Assembly (NCBI GenBank): GCA_036898135.1
Contig: CM072527.1
Coordinates: 31,973,227-32,037,226 of the forward strand
DNA length: 64,000 bases
Reading direction: 5' to 3'
DNA from: Oncomelania hupensis
Taxonomy: Eukaryota; Mollusca; Gastropoda; Littorinimorpha; Pomatiopsidae
The position numbers and the translations under genes are program-made. This document shows positions 34,045-43,679 of the stretch, one piece after another; position 1 is the first letter of the stretch, and every line of letters begins with the position of its first letter. The notes beneath the pieces are model-generated. The model was not told the DNA's origin. It saw nothing but the letters and a program-made list of their open reading frames with translations, and searched no databases.

Positions 34045-34940
34045 ATGTATTTAATTGCTGTTATATAGCGCTTTTCCAGCTCAAGACCTGCTCAAGGCGC
34101 ACACTCACTTGCGATCTTTGGGCGCATAGCTTGCCGCCCAGACGACTGAGCACCATCCTAGGCGACCGGTGATGGGGGGAAAAGACATACTGCTTGCTGG
34201 GCGTATTGGTGTAGCCGGTCACCAGTCTAGGATATACCCCCGTTGGGGTGCCGGGGGTTTCAGTATAAATAGTATCCCCACTTTCTGGAAATTTAGTGCT
34301 TTAAATTCCCACTGTCGCTGTCTTTCTCATTTGCTCTTTCTCATTCCTGATCTGTCCTATCAATCTGCTATACTATCTTCTTCTTCGCTAGACCAGTCTC
34401 CTACCTTTTTTCTTGAAAACTCTTCCGGGACAAGACTCCTTATTTGTGTATGAGGTCTGTTGGATCAGCTTGGGAATATTGGACGCTTTCTGCCGGGTGG
34501 TCACTAGGGCTTCCTATGATGTTATTATTTAGCAATGTAGGCATTGTATATGTATGTGTTTTGTTGATAATTTATAATGATGTTTGTATTCTATTTTGTT
34601 TTTGTAAACGGGGGTTCGATAAGTTGGGGTGAAGCCTCAGCCGTCCCCTGCGTGGGATGTCTTTATTGTAAAGTGACTGGCTGGTGGAGGGCATTCAGTT
34701 TTCCCACTAGGGTTGTTGTTTCAGCAGATCTTTTATGCGGATTGGGGGTTGTCCGGTCCTGATTTGGCTCGGAAGAGTCCGCTGGACCTAAAGCACCAAT
34801 TATGTAATGTAATGTAATGTCTAGGATTTGAGTGTCAACGTCAGGATTTTATAGTCGGTCACCCTTCTAGTACATGTGTGTCAACGTCAGGAATTTTAAA
34901 GTCCGTGCAAACTAAGCCTCGGTTTATACTCTACGGTCAT
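34045..34940 (-). mobile_element. SINE-like family D, split by S6
   Basis: TTATATAGCGCTTTTCCAGC (34051) to TCACCAGTCTAGGAT (34233), then after S6 the continuation (TTTGAGTGTCAACGTCAGG, TTTAAAGTCCGTGCA, CTCGGTTTATACTCT) to about 34936. The block order equals the uninterrupted copy at 39985-40300. On its sense (minus) strand it ends GGAAAAGCGCTATATAA. Confidence 0.75.
34234..34819 (+). mobile_element. Retroposon S, full-length reference copy S6 (586 bp)
   Basis: Ends fixed by an 8-bp duplication TCTAGGAT (34226-34233 and 34820-34827). The 5' end is ATACCCCCGTTGGGG, a small hairpin, followed by CAGTATAAATAG. The 3' end is GTCCGCTGGACCTAAAGC, then an AATGT tail. A hydrophobic 60-100 residue frame (with LPMMLLFSNVGIVYVCVLLI) recurs in most copies but has no recognisable domain. 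No RT is encoded, so it is presumably non-autonomous. Confidence 0.9.
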
Positions 34941-34957
34941 GATGATTAGTTAGTTAG

Positions 34958-35502
34958 TTAGTCATTGTTTATAGGGTCCAGCGGAATGCAAAGAGCAGAA
35001 TCTGGACCACAACTTTGTTGATCCGTATAAAAGATCTGCTGAAACAACCCTAATGGTAGCACTGAAGGCACTCCACCAGCCGGTCACTTTACAAATAAAG
35101 ACATCCTATGCAGGGGACGCTGAGGCTGTACTTTAATTTATAGAACCCCCCGTCTATAAAAAACAAAACAGAATATAAACATCATTATAAAATATTAACA
35201 AAACATCTGCATATAAAATGCCTACATTGCTAAGTAATAATTCCATAGAAAACCCTAGAGTCCATAATTTTGGCAGAAAGAGTTCAAAATCCCCAAGCTG
35301 ACCCAACAGAATCCCATACACAAATGAGGGGTTTGGGGAGAGTGACTGGCCTAGCGAAGAAGATAGTAGATTGATAGAGTAGAGTAGGGCAGAGAAATAA
35401 CAAATGAGAATGACAGAAAAATTGTGGTAATTTAAAACACTAAGTGGCCACAAAGTGGGGATACTATTTATACAAAAAAAGCACGGCACCCCAAAAAGGG
35501 TG
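34958..35502 (-). mobile_element. Retroposon S, copy S7 (variant subfamily)
   Basis: Minus copy, 138 bp after S6 in the opposite orientation. It shares the CATTGTTTATAGGGTCCAGC 3' end with S1. Its tail repeats are TTAG (TTAGTTAGTTAGT, about 34948). The 5' hairpin is degenerate (GGCACCCCAAAAAGGG). Confidence 0.82.
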
Positions 35503-35674
35503 ATCATGATGATGATTGTGTCCCTTCAGAGTGTGGTAAAAATGTGGGATCCTCTCTCTCTGTCTTTCTTTGTCTTTCTCTCTATCTGTCTGGCTCTTTG
35601 TCTATGTCTGCGTCTGCCTCTGTCTCAGCCTCTCCTTGCCTCTCTGTCTGTCTGTGTCTGTCTGTGTCTGTCTG

Positions 35675-35776
<102 letters not shown>

Positions 35777-35779
35777 AAA

Positions 35780-36338
35780 TGTATTTCTAACCACGGAGTT
35801 TTCATACATGCAATGACTGTTTCTAACTATTCAACTCTCTGAGCAGAAGAAAAATTAACAGAACAAAACAAATTTAAAAAAGAAAAAAACGACAAATGCA
35901 CCCTCCCAGCTTCTCCCTCTCTCTCTCTCCTCATCCTCCACCCACCCCCCACCCCCCAAAAAAAAAATTAATAAAAAATAAACTTCAAGCACTAAATAAA
36001 CAATGTCAGTATAACCAAACCGATTTTTAACACGATCATCAGATCTATTTCAAAATATATTCTCCTAGTTATTACGTTTACTTTACCAAAGAATATGAGT
36101 ATAGGCCTACCCATATTCTTTGACTTTACTAAGTTTGTGACGATGCTGGGCTTGCTTGTAGAACAATCATATGACAAACAATAAAGCGCTTACTCAACAT
36201 TTTATTGTCGGTACGCTTGCAATTTTCAGACACTGATAACAAAGCCATGACCTTCTGATACCCTGACCTACAAACGTGTCAAGAGTACATATTTACGTAA
36301 GATTGCACTAGAAACGAGAGGGAGAGAGGGAGGGAGAT

Positions 36339-36375
<37 letters not shown>

Positions 36376-37135
36376 GACAGAGAGCGACAGGGACAGAGAG
36401 ACAGACAGAGGTAGAAAGACAGAGAGAGAGAGAGGCAGATGGAGATTTAAAAGTAAAGGCCATTTATTGTTTAAATTTCGCTCTTAGATTATTTTACAGT
36501 GAACAAATCGAACCTTGACGAATAAATTAATTCATCTTGGTGCACTGTCTCTTCATGCAGCCCTAAAAAATACAAATAAACTGGTTTTACATTTTAATTA
36601 TTTATTTGTTTATTAATTTATTTCCTTGCTAATTTGCTAATTTTTTATTTAAATATCTATATCTTTGTTATTGCTTTATATTTTTGGTCGTTTTAGTTTA
36701 TTCTTATATATTTTATTTCATTTTATTATTTTTTAGGGGGGGGGGTGTAGAGAGAGGGGAGAGGAGTAATGGGGGTGGGGGGGGGGAAGTGGGGCAGGGT
36801 GTCCTTAAAATTTTTTTTTTGATTTATTATTTTTGTCAAGGGAGTCCAACTGGGCCGAGTAAAATATGATATGACAGGGGAGACAAAAAAAAAAAACCCC
36901 GATGTGTTAAAGGCAATGAGGTTAAGTGGTACTGTCCCCTTCCCTGACGTAATCTTCCCTCGCAGGTCTTTCTAGTGCTATCTAGTAGTACAGGAATTAT
37001 ATTATAATATTATAGGCCTAGTGAATACTTGCGTGCGAGTCTAGCGGAAGGTTAGTTCTACCAAAGAGTTTAGTATAAAATAATAAACTCTTTTGTTCTA
37101 CTGCTAGACGCTCATGCTGGCTTACACCTATGCAT
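35780..37135. other. No gene seen
   Basis: Contains a purine and GACA-repeat tract (36310-36440), poly-G runs (36737-36786), and a short inverted repeat AAAGAATATG ... CATATTCTTT around AGTATAGGCCTACC (about 36089-36122). No ORF with recognisable content. Confidence 0.5.
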
Positions 37136-37145
37136 ACACAACGAC

Positions 37146-37731
37146 ATTACATTACATTACATGATTATTGCTTTATGTCCAGCGGACTCTTCCGAGCCAA
37201 ATCAGGACCGGACAACCCCCGGTAAAAAAAAACCAAAAAAAATCTGCTGAAACAACCCTAGTGGTAAAACTGAATGCTCTCCACCAGCCAGTCACTTTAC
37301 AATAAAGACATCCCACGCAGGGGACGCTGAGGCTATACTCTAATTTATCGAACCCCAGTTTATAAAAACAAAATAGAATGCAAGCATCAATATAAATTAT
37401 CAACAAAACACATACATATAAAACGCCTACATTGCTAAATAATAAAATCATAGGAAGCCCTAGTGACCACCTGGCAGAAAGCGTACAATATTCCCAAGCT
37501 GATCCAACAGACCTCACACAAATAAGGAGTCTTGTCCCGGAAGAGTTTTCAAGAAAAAAGGTAGGTGACTGGTCTAGCGAAGAAGAAGATAGTATAGAGC
37601 AGATTGATAGAACAGAGCAGGAATGAGAAAGAACAAATGAGAAAGACAGCGACAGTGGGAATTTAAAGCACTAAATTTCCAGAAAGTTGGGATACTATTT
37701 ATACTGAAACCCCCGGCACCCCAACGGGGGA
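37146..37731 (-). mobile_element. Retroposon S, full-length copy S8 (586 bp)
   Basis: Flanked by the 10-bp repeat ACACAACGAC (37136-37145 and 37732-37741), giving exactly the length of S6. It carries an ATTAC tail and the 5' GGCACCCCAACGGGGG hairpin. An A-run (AAAAAAAACC, about 37223) is a private expansion. Confidence 0.92.
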
Positions 37732-37818
37732 ACACAACGACTGGGATTGTATATAATTATAATAATTTATTATAATTGGGTAATTTTGTGGCGTTGATTT
37801 TTTTTATACAGACGACGG

Positions 37819-37819
<1 letters not shown>

Positions 37820-37898
<79 letters not shown>
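37820..37898. repeat. (GA)n microsatellite
   Basis: About 78 bp of pure GA in AT-rich DNA. Confidence 0.95.
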
Positions 37899-37901
<3 letters not shown>

Positions 37902-38164
37902 ACTTGATAGTAATCAGTACCTAAAATTAACTCGCACTTCGTGTCGATACTCCGATAGTAATTCAATATACGCCCCCTTTTCCATACATCACCAATCAGT
38001 CACAAAGCGCGGCGATTTGTTGACTACCAACCTTTTTTACACACTCTGAAATACGCAACAAACACACAGTCAGTACTCAAACAAGTGGTTTATAGGCATG
38101 GAAATCTCCAAAAGGAAAACGGAAAGAAAATCGAATTTTACTCCAATTTCATTACAGAAAAGAT

Positions 38165-38275
38165 CGGGGAGGAAACCGGAGTTCCCGGAGAAAACCCTCG
38201 GTCACCTGAATAGTCTCGTACCTAATAAGTCAAATAAGCTCGTCCCTTGACGGAACCTTGAGGCCACAGGGTCAT
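38165..38275 (-). mobile_element. SINE family C fragment (core)
   Basis: Minus-strand core (AAACCGGAGTTCCCGGAGAA AACCCTCGG) followed by GTCTCGTACCTAATAAG, the same order as inverted 39640-39700. The tRNA-like head is not clear. Confidence 0.6.
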
Positions 38276-38396
38276 TAATCAAGTACCATGGATCCGCCAT
38301 TATTAAAAAAAAAATATATAAAAAAATAAAGTGGATCCTTAATAGCACAGTGGTAGCGTACAGCCCATGTATCATGCCTAGCATGACTAATTGTAC

Positions 38397-38625
38397 TTGT
38401 AGATTACTCGTACAGTCACACCACACCGGAGCGTATAGGCGACTATTGGTCACATTATTCTGACACCAGCGAACCAATTGATGCTAAGGGGGGGGGGGGG
38501 GGGGGGGTGGGGGGGGGGGGGGGGGGGGAATAATATGTCACGCGTTGGCCAATTCGGGATTCGAACCAGGGACCTTTGGGGTACTAGTAAGCCGCTCTAC
38601 CAACTGAGCTACCCGGCCACACACA
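38397..38625 (-). mobile_element. tRNA-derived SINE family T, copy T1, with poly-G expansion
   Basis: Minus-strand head GCCGGGTAGCTCAGTTGGTAG with A box and B box (GGTTCGAATCC). The body ends at AATCTAC. A 41-base G/T-interrupted G-run (38488-38528) sits where other copies have a short GGGG. Confidence 0.88.
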
Positions 38626-38852
38626 TTATAGAAGGGTGTATCGACGGACCTTTAATATCTTAATATACATCGACACATACAGTCCTATGAACTGGGAAGA
38701 CATAGACGTAGGCATAGTTTATTAATATTATTATTATGCGGAACGTTCACCTATCATAGGCCTATATTGTTTCGATTTAATTCGTTCGTTCTTACGCGGT
38801 TTGAGAATACAACCGTTTGAGCGGCGGATTCGTTTGGTCAACGACGTAGTCT

Positions 38853-38888
38853 TTTTTTCATTTATTTGAATTAACGTCCCCGGACACA
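38853..38888 (-). mobile_element. Tiny retroposon, truncated copy M2 (36 bp)
   Basis: TTTGAATTAACGTCCCCGGA core between two copies of ACGTAGTCT (38844-38852 and 38889-38897). Shorter than M1 and M3 at the GTGTCCGG end. Confidence 0.75.
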
Positions 38889-38897
38889 ACGTAGTCT

Positions 38898-39100
38898 TGT
38901 TGTTGTTGTTGTTTGTAGATTATAGTCACACGACACTTTCGCATATAGGTGACTACTGGACCGATTTATACTGACACCAGCGGGCCAGTTGTTGGTAAAG
39001 GGGAAAATAATATGATCACACGTTGACCAATCCGGGATTCGAACCAGCGACCTTTCGGTTACTAGCAAGACGCTCTTGCCAACTGAGCTACCCGGCCCCT
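38898..39100 (-). mobile_element. SINE family T, copy T2 (203 bp)
   Basis: Flanked by an 11-bp duplication CAACGTAGTCT (38887-38897 and 39101-39111). tRNA-like head with A and B boxes and an AAC-type 3' tail (TTGTTGTTGTTG on the plus strand). Nearly identical to T4 over about 190 bp. Confidence 0.92.
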
Positions 39101-39341
39101 CAACGTAGTCTGGTGCCACCTTTCCTATTTATAATGCAAACGGCTGCGCGATCGAGGATCCACTTTTTTTTTTTTTTGGCTATCGCGGATCCATTGTAGC
39201 CTACTTGGCTCAATCCCTTTTGCCAAAGAATGTACAGCTGTATATTCTTTGCTATTACTTCGGCATAGGAAATCGGCGAATAACTAACTAACTGCGCCAC
39301 CAAAACACATTAATTCTGTTGTAGACAGTGAAATATCCTAT

Positions 39342-39425
39342 CCTATCCTATCCTATCCTATCCTATCCTATCCTATCCTATCCTATCCTATTTTATCCTA
39401 TCCCGTTACTCTGAGGTCGTTGGAG
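39342..39425 (-). mobile_element. RTE 3' terminus only: (GGATA)n tail (copy R5)
   Basis: TATCC array (39342-39403) joined to CCGTTACTCTGAGGTCGTTG GAGCA, the antisense of the last 25 or so bases of RTE. The array is therefore an expanded LINE tail from an extremely 5'-truncated insertion. Confidence 0.8.
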
Positions 39426-39551
39426 CATTAACAGTGCACACAGTAAAATAACATTTTTATAAAAAGAAAACCACCATTAAGTTGAAATCTGTGACTGTTG
39501 TGTATTGCTGCTGAGTTGTTGTTGTTTTGTGGGTTTTTTTGGTTTGTTTTT

Positions 39552-39945
39552 AAAGTTGGCCTCGTGGCGCAGTGGATAAGTCGCCGGTTTCCTATGCCGA
39601 AGGTCGCGGGTTCGATTCCCGCAAGGGGCGAACGTATGTGACTTAGGTACGAGACTATTGAGGTCACCGAGGGTTTTCTCCGGGCACTCCGGTTTCCTCC
39701 CTCCCTTCAATAATGGTACAGGACGCAGTCAATATACAAATTTTAAAAATCCAAAATTGAGTTTCTTTCCGTCTTTCAATAGCGATTTCCCTGCCTTTAC
39801 ACCACTTGTTTTAGTGATTGGTGTGTATTTGATGTGTGTGAGGGTGGATGAGACAGGTGAGCGTGTATGTTGGTATAGATCGCCGCGCTTTGAGCCTGAC
39901 TGATTTGGGGAAAGGCGCGTATATAGCATCCTTTATTATTATTAT
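39552..39945 (+). mobile_element. tRNA-derived SINE family C, full-length-like
   Basis: tRNA-like head (GGCCTCGTGGCGCAGTGGAT, B box GGGTTCGATTCCC), core TTTTCTCCGGGCACTCCGGT TTCC, a middle with TCTTTCAATAGCGATTTCCC, and tail GATCGCCGCGCTTTGAGCC ... GCGCGTATATAGCATCC, then ATT repeats. Partial copies are at 18938, 19886 and 49905. Confidence 0.85.
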
Positions 39946-39984
39946 GAGATGGTTACAATGGTGGCCGAAACAATAAATACATTT

Positions 39985-40300
39985 TATTTTATTTTATTGT
40001 GTTTATATAGCGCTTTTCCAGCTCAACAGCTGCTTAAGGCGCTGGCCGATACAGGATCTAACTCAAGCCGCCAGTATCGCCCACTTGCAGCCTTTGGGCG
40101 CATAGTCTGACGCCCAGACGACTCAGCACAATCCCGGGTGACCGGGGATGGAAATAAGGGACCTAGTGCCTACTGGGTATATTTGTGCAGCCGGCACTCG
40201 CCCGTCTAGGACATGGGCGTCAGGATCTTTAAAATGCATGCGTGCACGGACTAGACCTTGGTTTATACTCTCATCCAAAAGAGAAGGGGCACATTTTTTT
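39985..40300 (-). mobile_element. SINE-like family D, uninterrupted copy
   Basis: On its sense strand it ends CAGCGCCTTAAGCAGCTG, then GGAAAAGCGCTATATAAAC and an AAAT tail. The body includes GTCGTCTGGGCGTC and GGTCACCCGGG. No tRNA-like head is recognised. Confidence 0.75.
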
Positions 40301-40472
40301 TTTTAAAATTTACTTTTTTAAATATATATTTTTATACTCCAGGTCATCAACGGGCTTTTAAACCACAGCCCGTACAGGCTGGAATGTTATCGTCTGACGT
40401 TCGAGTACTGCGAACACACCACTAAGCCAACAGCGCTCCCTATATAAATAAATGAATAAATAAATACAGGAA

Positions 40473-40519
<47 letters not shown>

Positions 40520-41081
40520 AGTAAGAGAGGGAGGTAAAGTAATGGGAGGTCTAAAATGGAGCTAGAATTATTTGCTATCAGGTATTGAGACTGTGATCTA
40601 TTTTTATCAAATATCTGCTGTGCAGGTTTCATCAGACTGCGATAGAATGTCTACTTTGACCAAAGAGCTTATTACGGAAAGAGGTGGAACTTCCATTATG
40701 TCTTATACAAAAATACGAGACGCTCTTACGGATTATGTCCCTTTGCTCGGGCTGGCTATATTTCATCATCTGCTATATGAATGATCTGTGCGTGGTAACT
40801 TATTGAGCCTATGCCATTGCAAAAGAACATTTTTATGGCAACGTTTGCAAAAACCAAACTTTTAACCATCATTATTATTAACATTCCGCTACTGCTGTCT
40901 TTTTTTTTTATGTTTACTTATTGACATTTATTAGGTGCTTTTATGCTGCTTATGTGTGTATGTCATAGGTTCGTTTTCTGCCCTGGAATTTATTCTTTTT
41001 TTAATCAACGACAGATATTTTAAAATTAAAATATGCACGACAGACTGTTTCATTTATCCGAAACTGTGTAAATCCGTAATC

Positions 41082-41118
<37 letters not shown>

Positions 41119-41765
41119 TGTTGGGGGAAGAGAGAGCTCTGTCATTCAATCAATTAATCACAATAAAGCACAATAACAAAATGTTTCACTAATAGTGTGA
41201 ATTTAATTTATATCAGGTGTCCCCCTACCCCCCAACCCTCTCACCTCCCACATCACTGGCTTAATAACATCAGTCACTTCATGGAAAATAATTAATTAAT
41301 CAGACAGAACAATCGGAACCTAGACTACAAAATTCCACGCAATATAGATCTAATGCGCAGAAATTCACAGATCAGAACAAGGACTGAGTTTCTACATTAC
41401 ATTTGTTTTCCCGTTTACACTCAAACGAAAAGGGATTACAACAGATCAAGGACCATTTTTGTGCCTAGGTAAGGGGTTATCTTGCACAGTATTTGATCAC
41501 GAGGAGAAAACAGACTTAGTCTAATTTAACTTGTTAACATAAGCAGTTTGACGAAGCCAAACTGCCAATCTGACAACATCTACTTTTGAAATGTAAGCAC
41601 AAATATAATAGTCAAACAACCTAGAAACAACGTAAACAGTGAGCGACCTTTTGAACGTAAATTGTCAGCAAGCAAACAGTTTTTGTTTAAGCACATAAAA
41701 TAGATATAACATGAATCACTGAAGCCTCTCCCCGATTGTTTTAACAACACTGCAGCGGTGTTGGT
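40301..41765. other. No gene seen; (AAAT)n and (GA)n arrays
   Basis: AAAT array (about 40443-40520) and GA array (41083-41116). The remainder is AT-rich without a supported ORF. Confidence 0.5.
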
Positions 41766-41812
41766 TTAGGCCTATATAAACACACAAAAAAAGTTTTTCG
41801 ATTGCAATTTAC

Positions 41813-41951
41813 CTTTCTTTGTCTCTTGGAACTTGAAAAAGAACTTGCCATCACAACTTTTCTTGTATCTGGCATTACGGCAATTGATGGATGTGCAAAA
41901 GTCACCGCCCTGTTTTACTCGGTCGCCTTTTGTCTTTCTGCCACGAGCCAT
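41813..41951 (-). CDS. THAP-like zinc-finger first exon (partial gene)
   Basis: ATG at 41951 in good context (AAGAATGGCT); an in-frame ATG lies nine bases upstream. It encodes MARGRKTKGDRVKQGGDFCT, SINCRNARYKKSCDG, KFFFKFQETKK and then a good donor (AAAG/GTAAAT, 41813). The FC-x4-C-RN ... FFFKF pattern is the start of a THAP-type C2CH finger (first two Cys, then the FF-F/P motif); the remaining Cys and His would be in the next exon, which I could not find. THAP fingers bind DNA in host regulators and in P-element-like transposases, so both origins are possible. The upstream sequence is unremarkable. Confidence 0.45.
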
Positions 41952-41964
41952 TCTTAGCATGTCG

Positions 41965-42730
41965 ACAAGGGAGCGTAACTCGTATCTTCCGTCTCGCGGT
42001 TCTGAACCAAGTTCCCTCTCTTTCTATAATACGCTCTTTGCTTTGACGTAGACAAGACAAACATACAAAGATTGTTTTACCGAAATATAGGAAGAGGGAT
42101 TAGTGAATCGTATCAAATGAATGCACAATTTCCAACTTAACCCTTTTAAAAAACCACCCGGTTCCATAATTGATCGGACTTTTTTTTTAATTTAAAAATT
42201 TAAAGAGACAAACTTCGACCACGCCTCACATTCACAGTGAGTGTTGCACCACTGAAAAGAATAAGCTTACAACAACTACAACTCTTTCGAAAATGTATTT
42301 ATTTTTAAATGAATGGATTCCGTTCTTTTTGTGTCTATTAATAAGCAAAAACTAGCCCACCTTCTGGAGCTAAAAATAGCAATTCAATTCAATTCAATTC
42401 AAGATTTATTCGCCAAGTAACATACATACAGTTATAGTATACATGACACAAAGAATGCTTTAGATCAGCGGCAGGCATGCACAAGATCCATAACAAACAA
42501 ATAAAGCATAGAGCAGATACCAAAGCCGGTAAGAGACAGAACCCGTAAAAACAATTGCCCGTAAGGTTTTTCGTTTTAGGTTAATAAAATAGACCCTGAC
42601 CTATCCCAGACACCAAAGACAGACACGTCAAGCCGCGTGGTTCGCTCAAAAATAGTGTCTAACAACAACCGACAAAGGCCCCAAGCTTTATTTCAGCGGG
42701 AGAGAAGACAGGCACGAACACGGCGTTGTA
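41965..42730. other. No gene seen
   Basis: Unique-looking DNA. Five AATTC units at about 42378-42402 lead into AAGATTTATTCGCCAAGTAA. No ORF. Confidence 0.45.
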
Positions 42731-42732
42731 TT

Positions 42733-42800
42733 CTTAGTCCAGCGCTTTGAGAAGCTCTCTGAGCTTATAAGTGCGCTATATAAGAGTAATCTCTTTCTTT
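42733..42800 (+). repeat. SINE tail fragment
   Basis: CCAGCGCTTTGAGAAGCTCT CTGAGC and GTGCGCTATATAAGAG, the same tail type as 20154-20200. Confidence 0.7.
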
Positions 42801-42831
42801 TTTTCTTTTCCACAAAGACATTATAGCCACT

Positions 42832-43672
42832 GTCATGTCATGGGTTGCCTCCCAGTCTCCAGTAGACTCATTACCATCATCTCCTTTCAACATCACCATC
42901 ATCCAGACCTATGTCCCAACATCAGACTATGACGACAATTTAGTACATTTTAGTATTAGCGAACTGCGCTGGAAAGGCCTAGGTGTTGTTGTTTCACCTA
43001 GGCCTTTCCAGCGCAGTTCGCTAATACTAAAATGTTCCATCGATAATGGTCCAGCTTGTGGGCCAGTTCTTCTAATTTTCCCTCCGCAGTTAGGGTCCTG
43101 ACATTCCAGGTTCCTATGACGATGTTGTCTTTTGTGCGGATCCTGCTAAGTTGTCCATCAGTAGCACACTTATCACATCCGTCCTGTTGGCCAACGGAAG
43201 GCGCGGTCCTTGGTGACCAGGGCGACGACCGATTGGGTATCGAGTGAGTGATTCTTTTCATCATATGGGCAAGTAAATCTACAACGAAGAATACAAAGCA
43301 TGGTGATGAGGTGCTACAGAAGACTTCTGGGCATTTCCTAAACCCAGCACATCACCAACTACGAAGTCTGACAGACCATCACACAAGCCATTGGACAACA
43401 CGATGACACGCTCACAGTGGTGAAGAAACGGGAACTCCGATGGTATGATTACGTCACCAGAGCATCAGGCTTTGCAAAGACCATCCTGCAAGGCACGGTG
43501 CAAGGGGGCAGAAGAAGTAGACCGAAAAAGAGGTGGGAGGACACCATTCGAGAATGAACTGGCTTGACACTGAGCGAAGCCATGAGGATTGCTGAGGACA
43601 GAGAAAGATGGAGTACGCTGGTTAAAAGATCTTCTGTGGTGCCTCAACGATCTTCGATAGGATTTCCGGCGG
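42832..43672 (+). pseudogene. RTE-like LINE, scrambled copy R6
   Basis: Three RTE pieces out of order. First, plus-strand APE middle (FNITIIQTYVPTSDYDD, 42886-42936). Second, minus-strand APE N-terminus (IGTWNVRTLTAEGKLEELAH, 43130-43070). Between them a near-perfect inverted repeat of about 38 bp with a 10-base loop (about 42948-43033). Third, the plus-strand C-terminus (43275-43672; LQRRIQSMV to RPKKR) ending at GATAGGATTT. Frameshifts throughout. Confidence 0.8.
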
Positions 43673-43679
43673 GTCTCTG

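Noticed and set aside
39553..39632. tRNA gene
   Set aside because: Continues into a conserved SINE core and tail, and related copies lack an intact cloverleaf.
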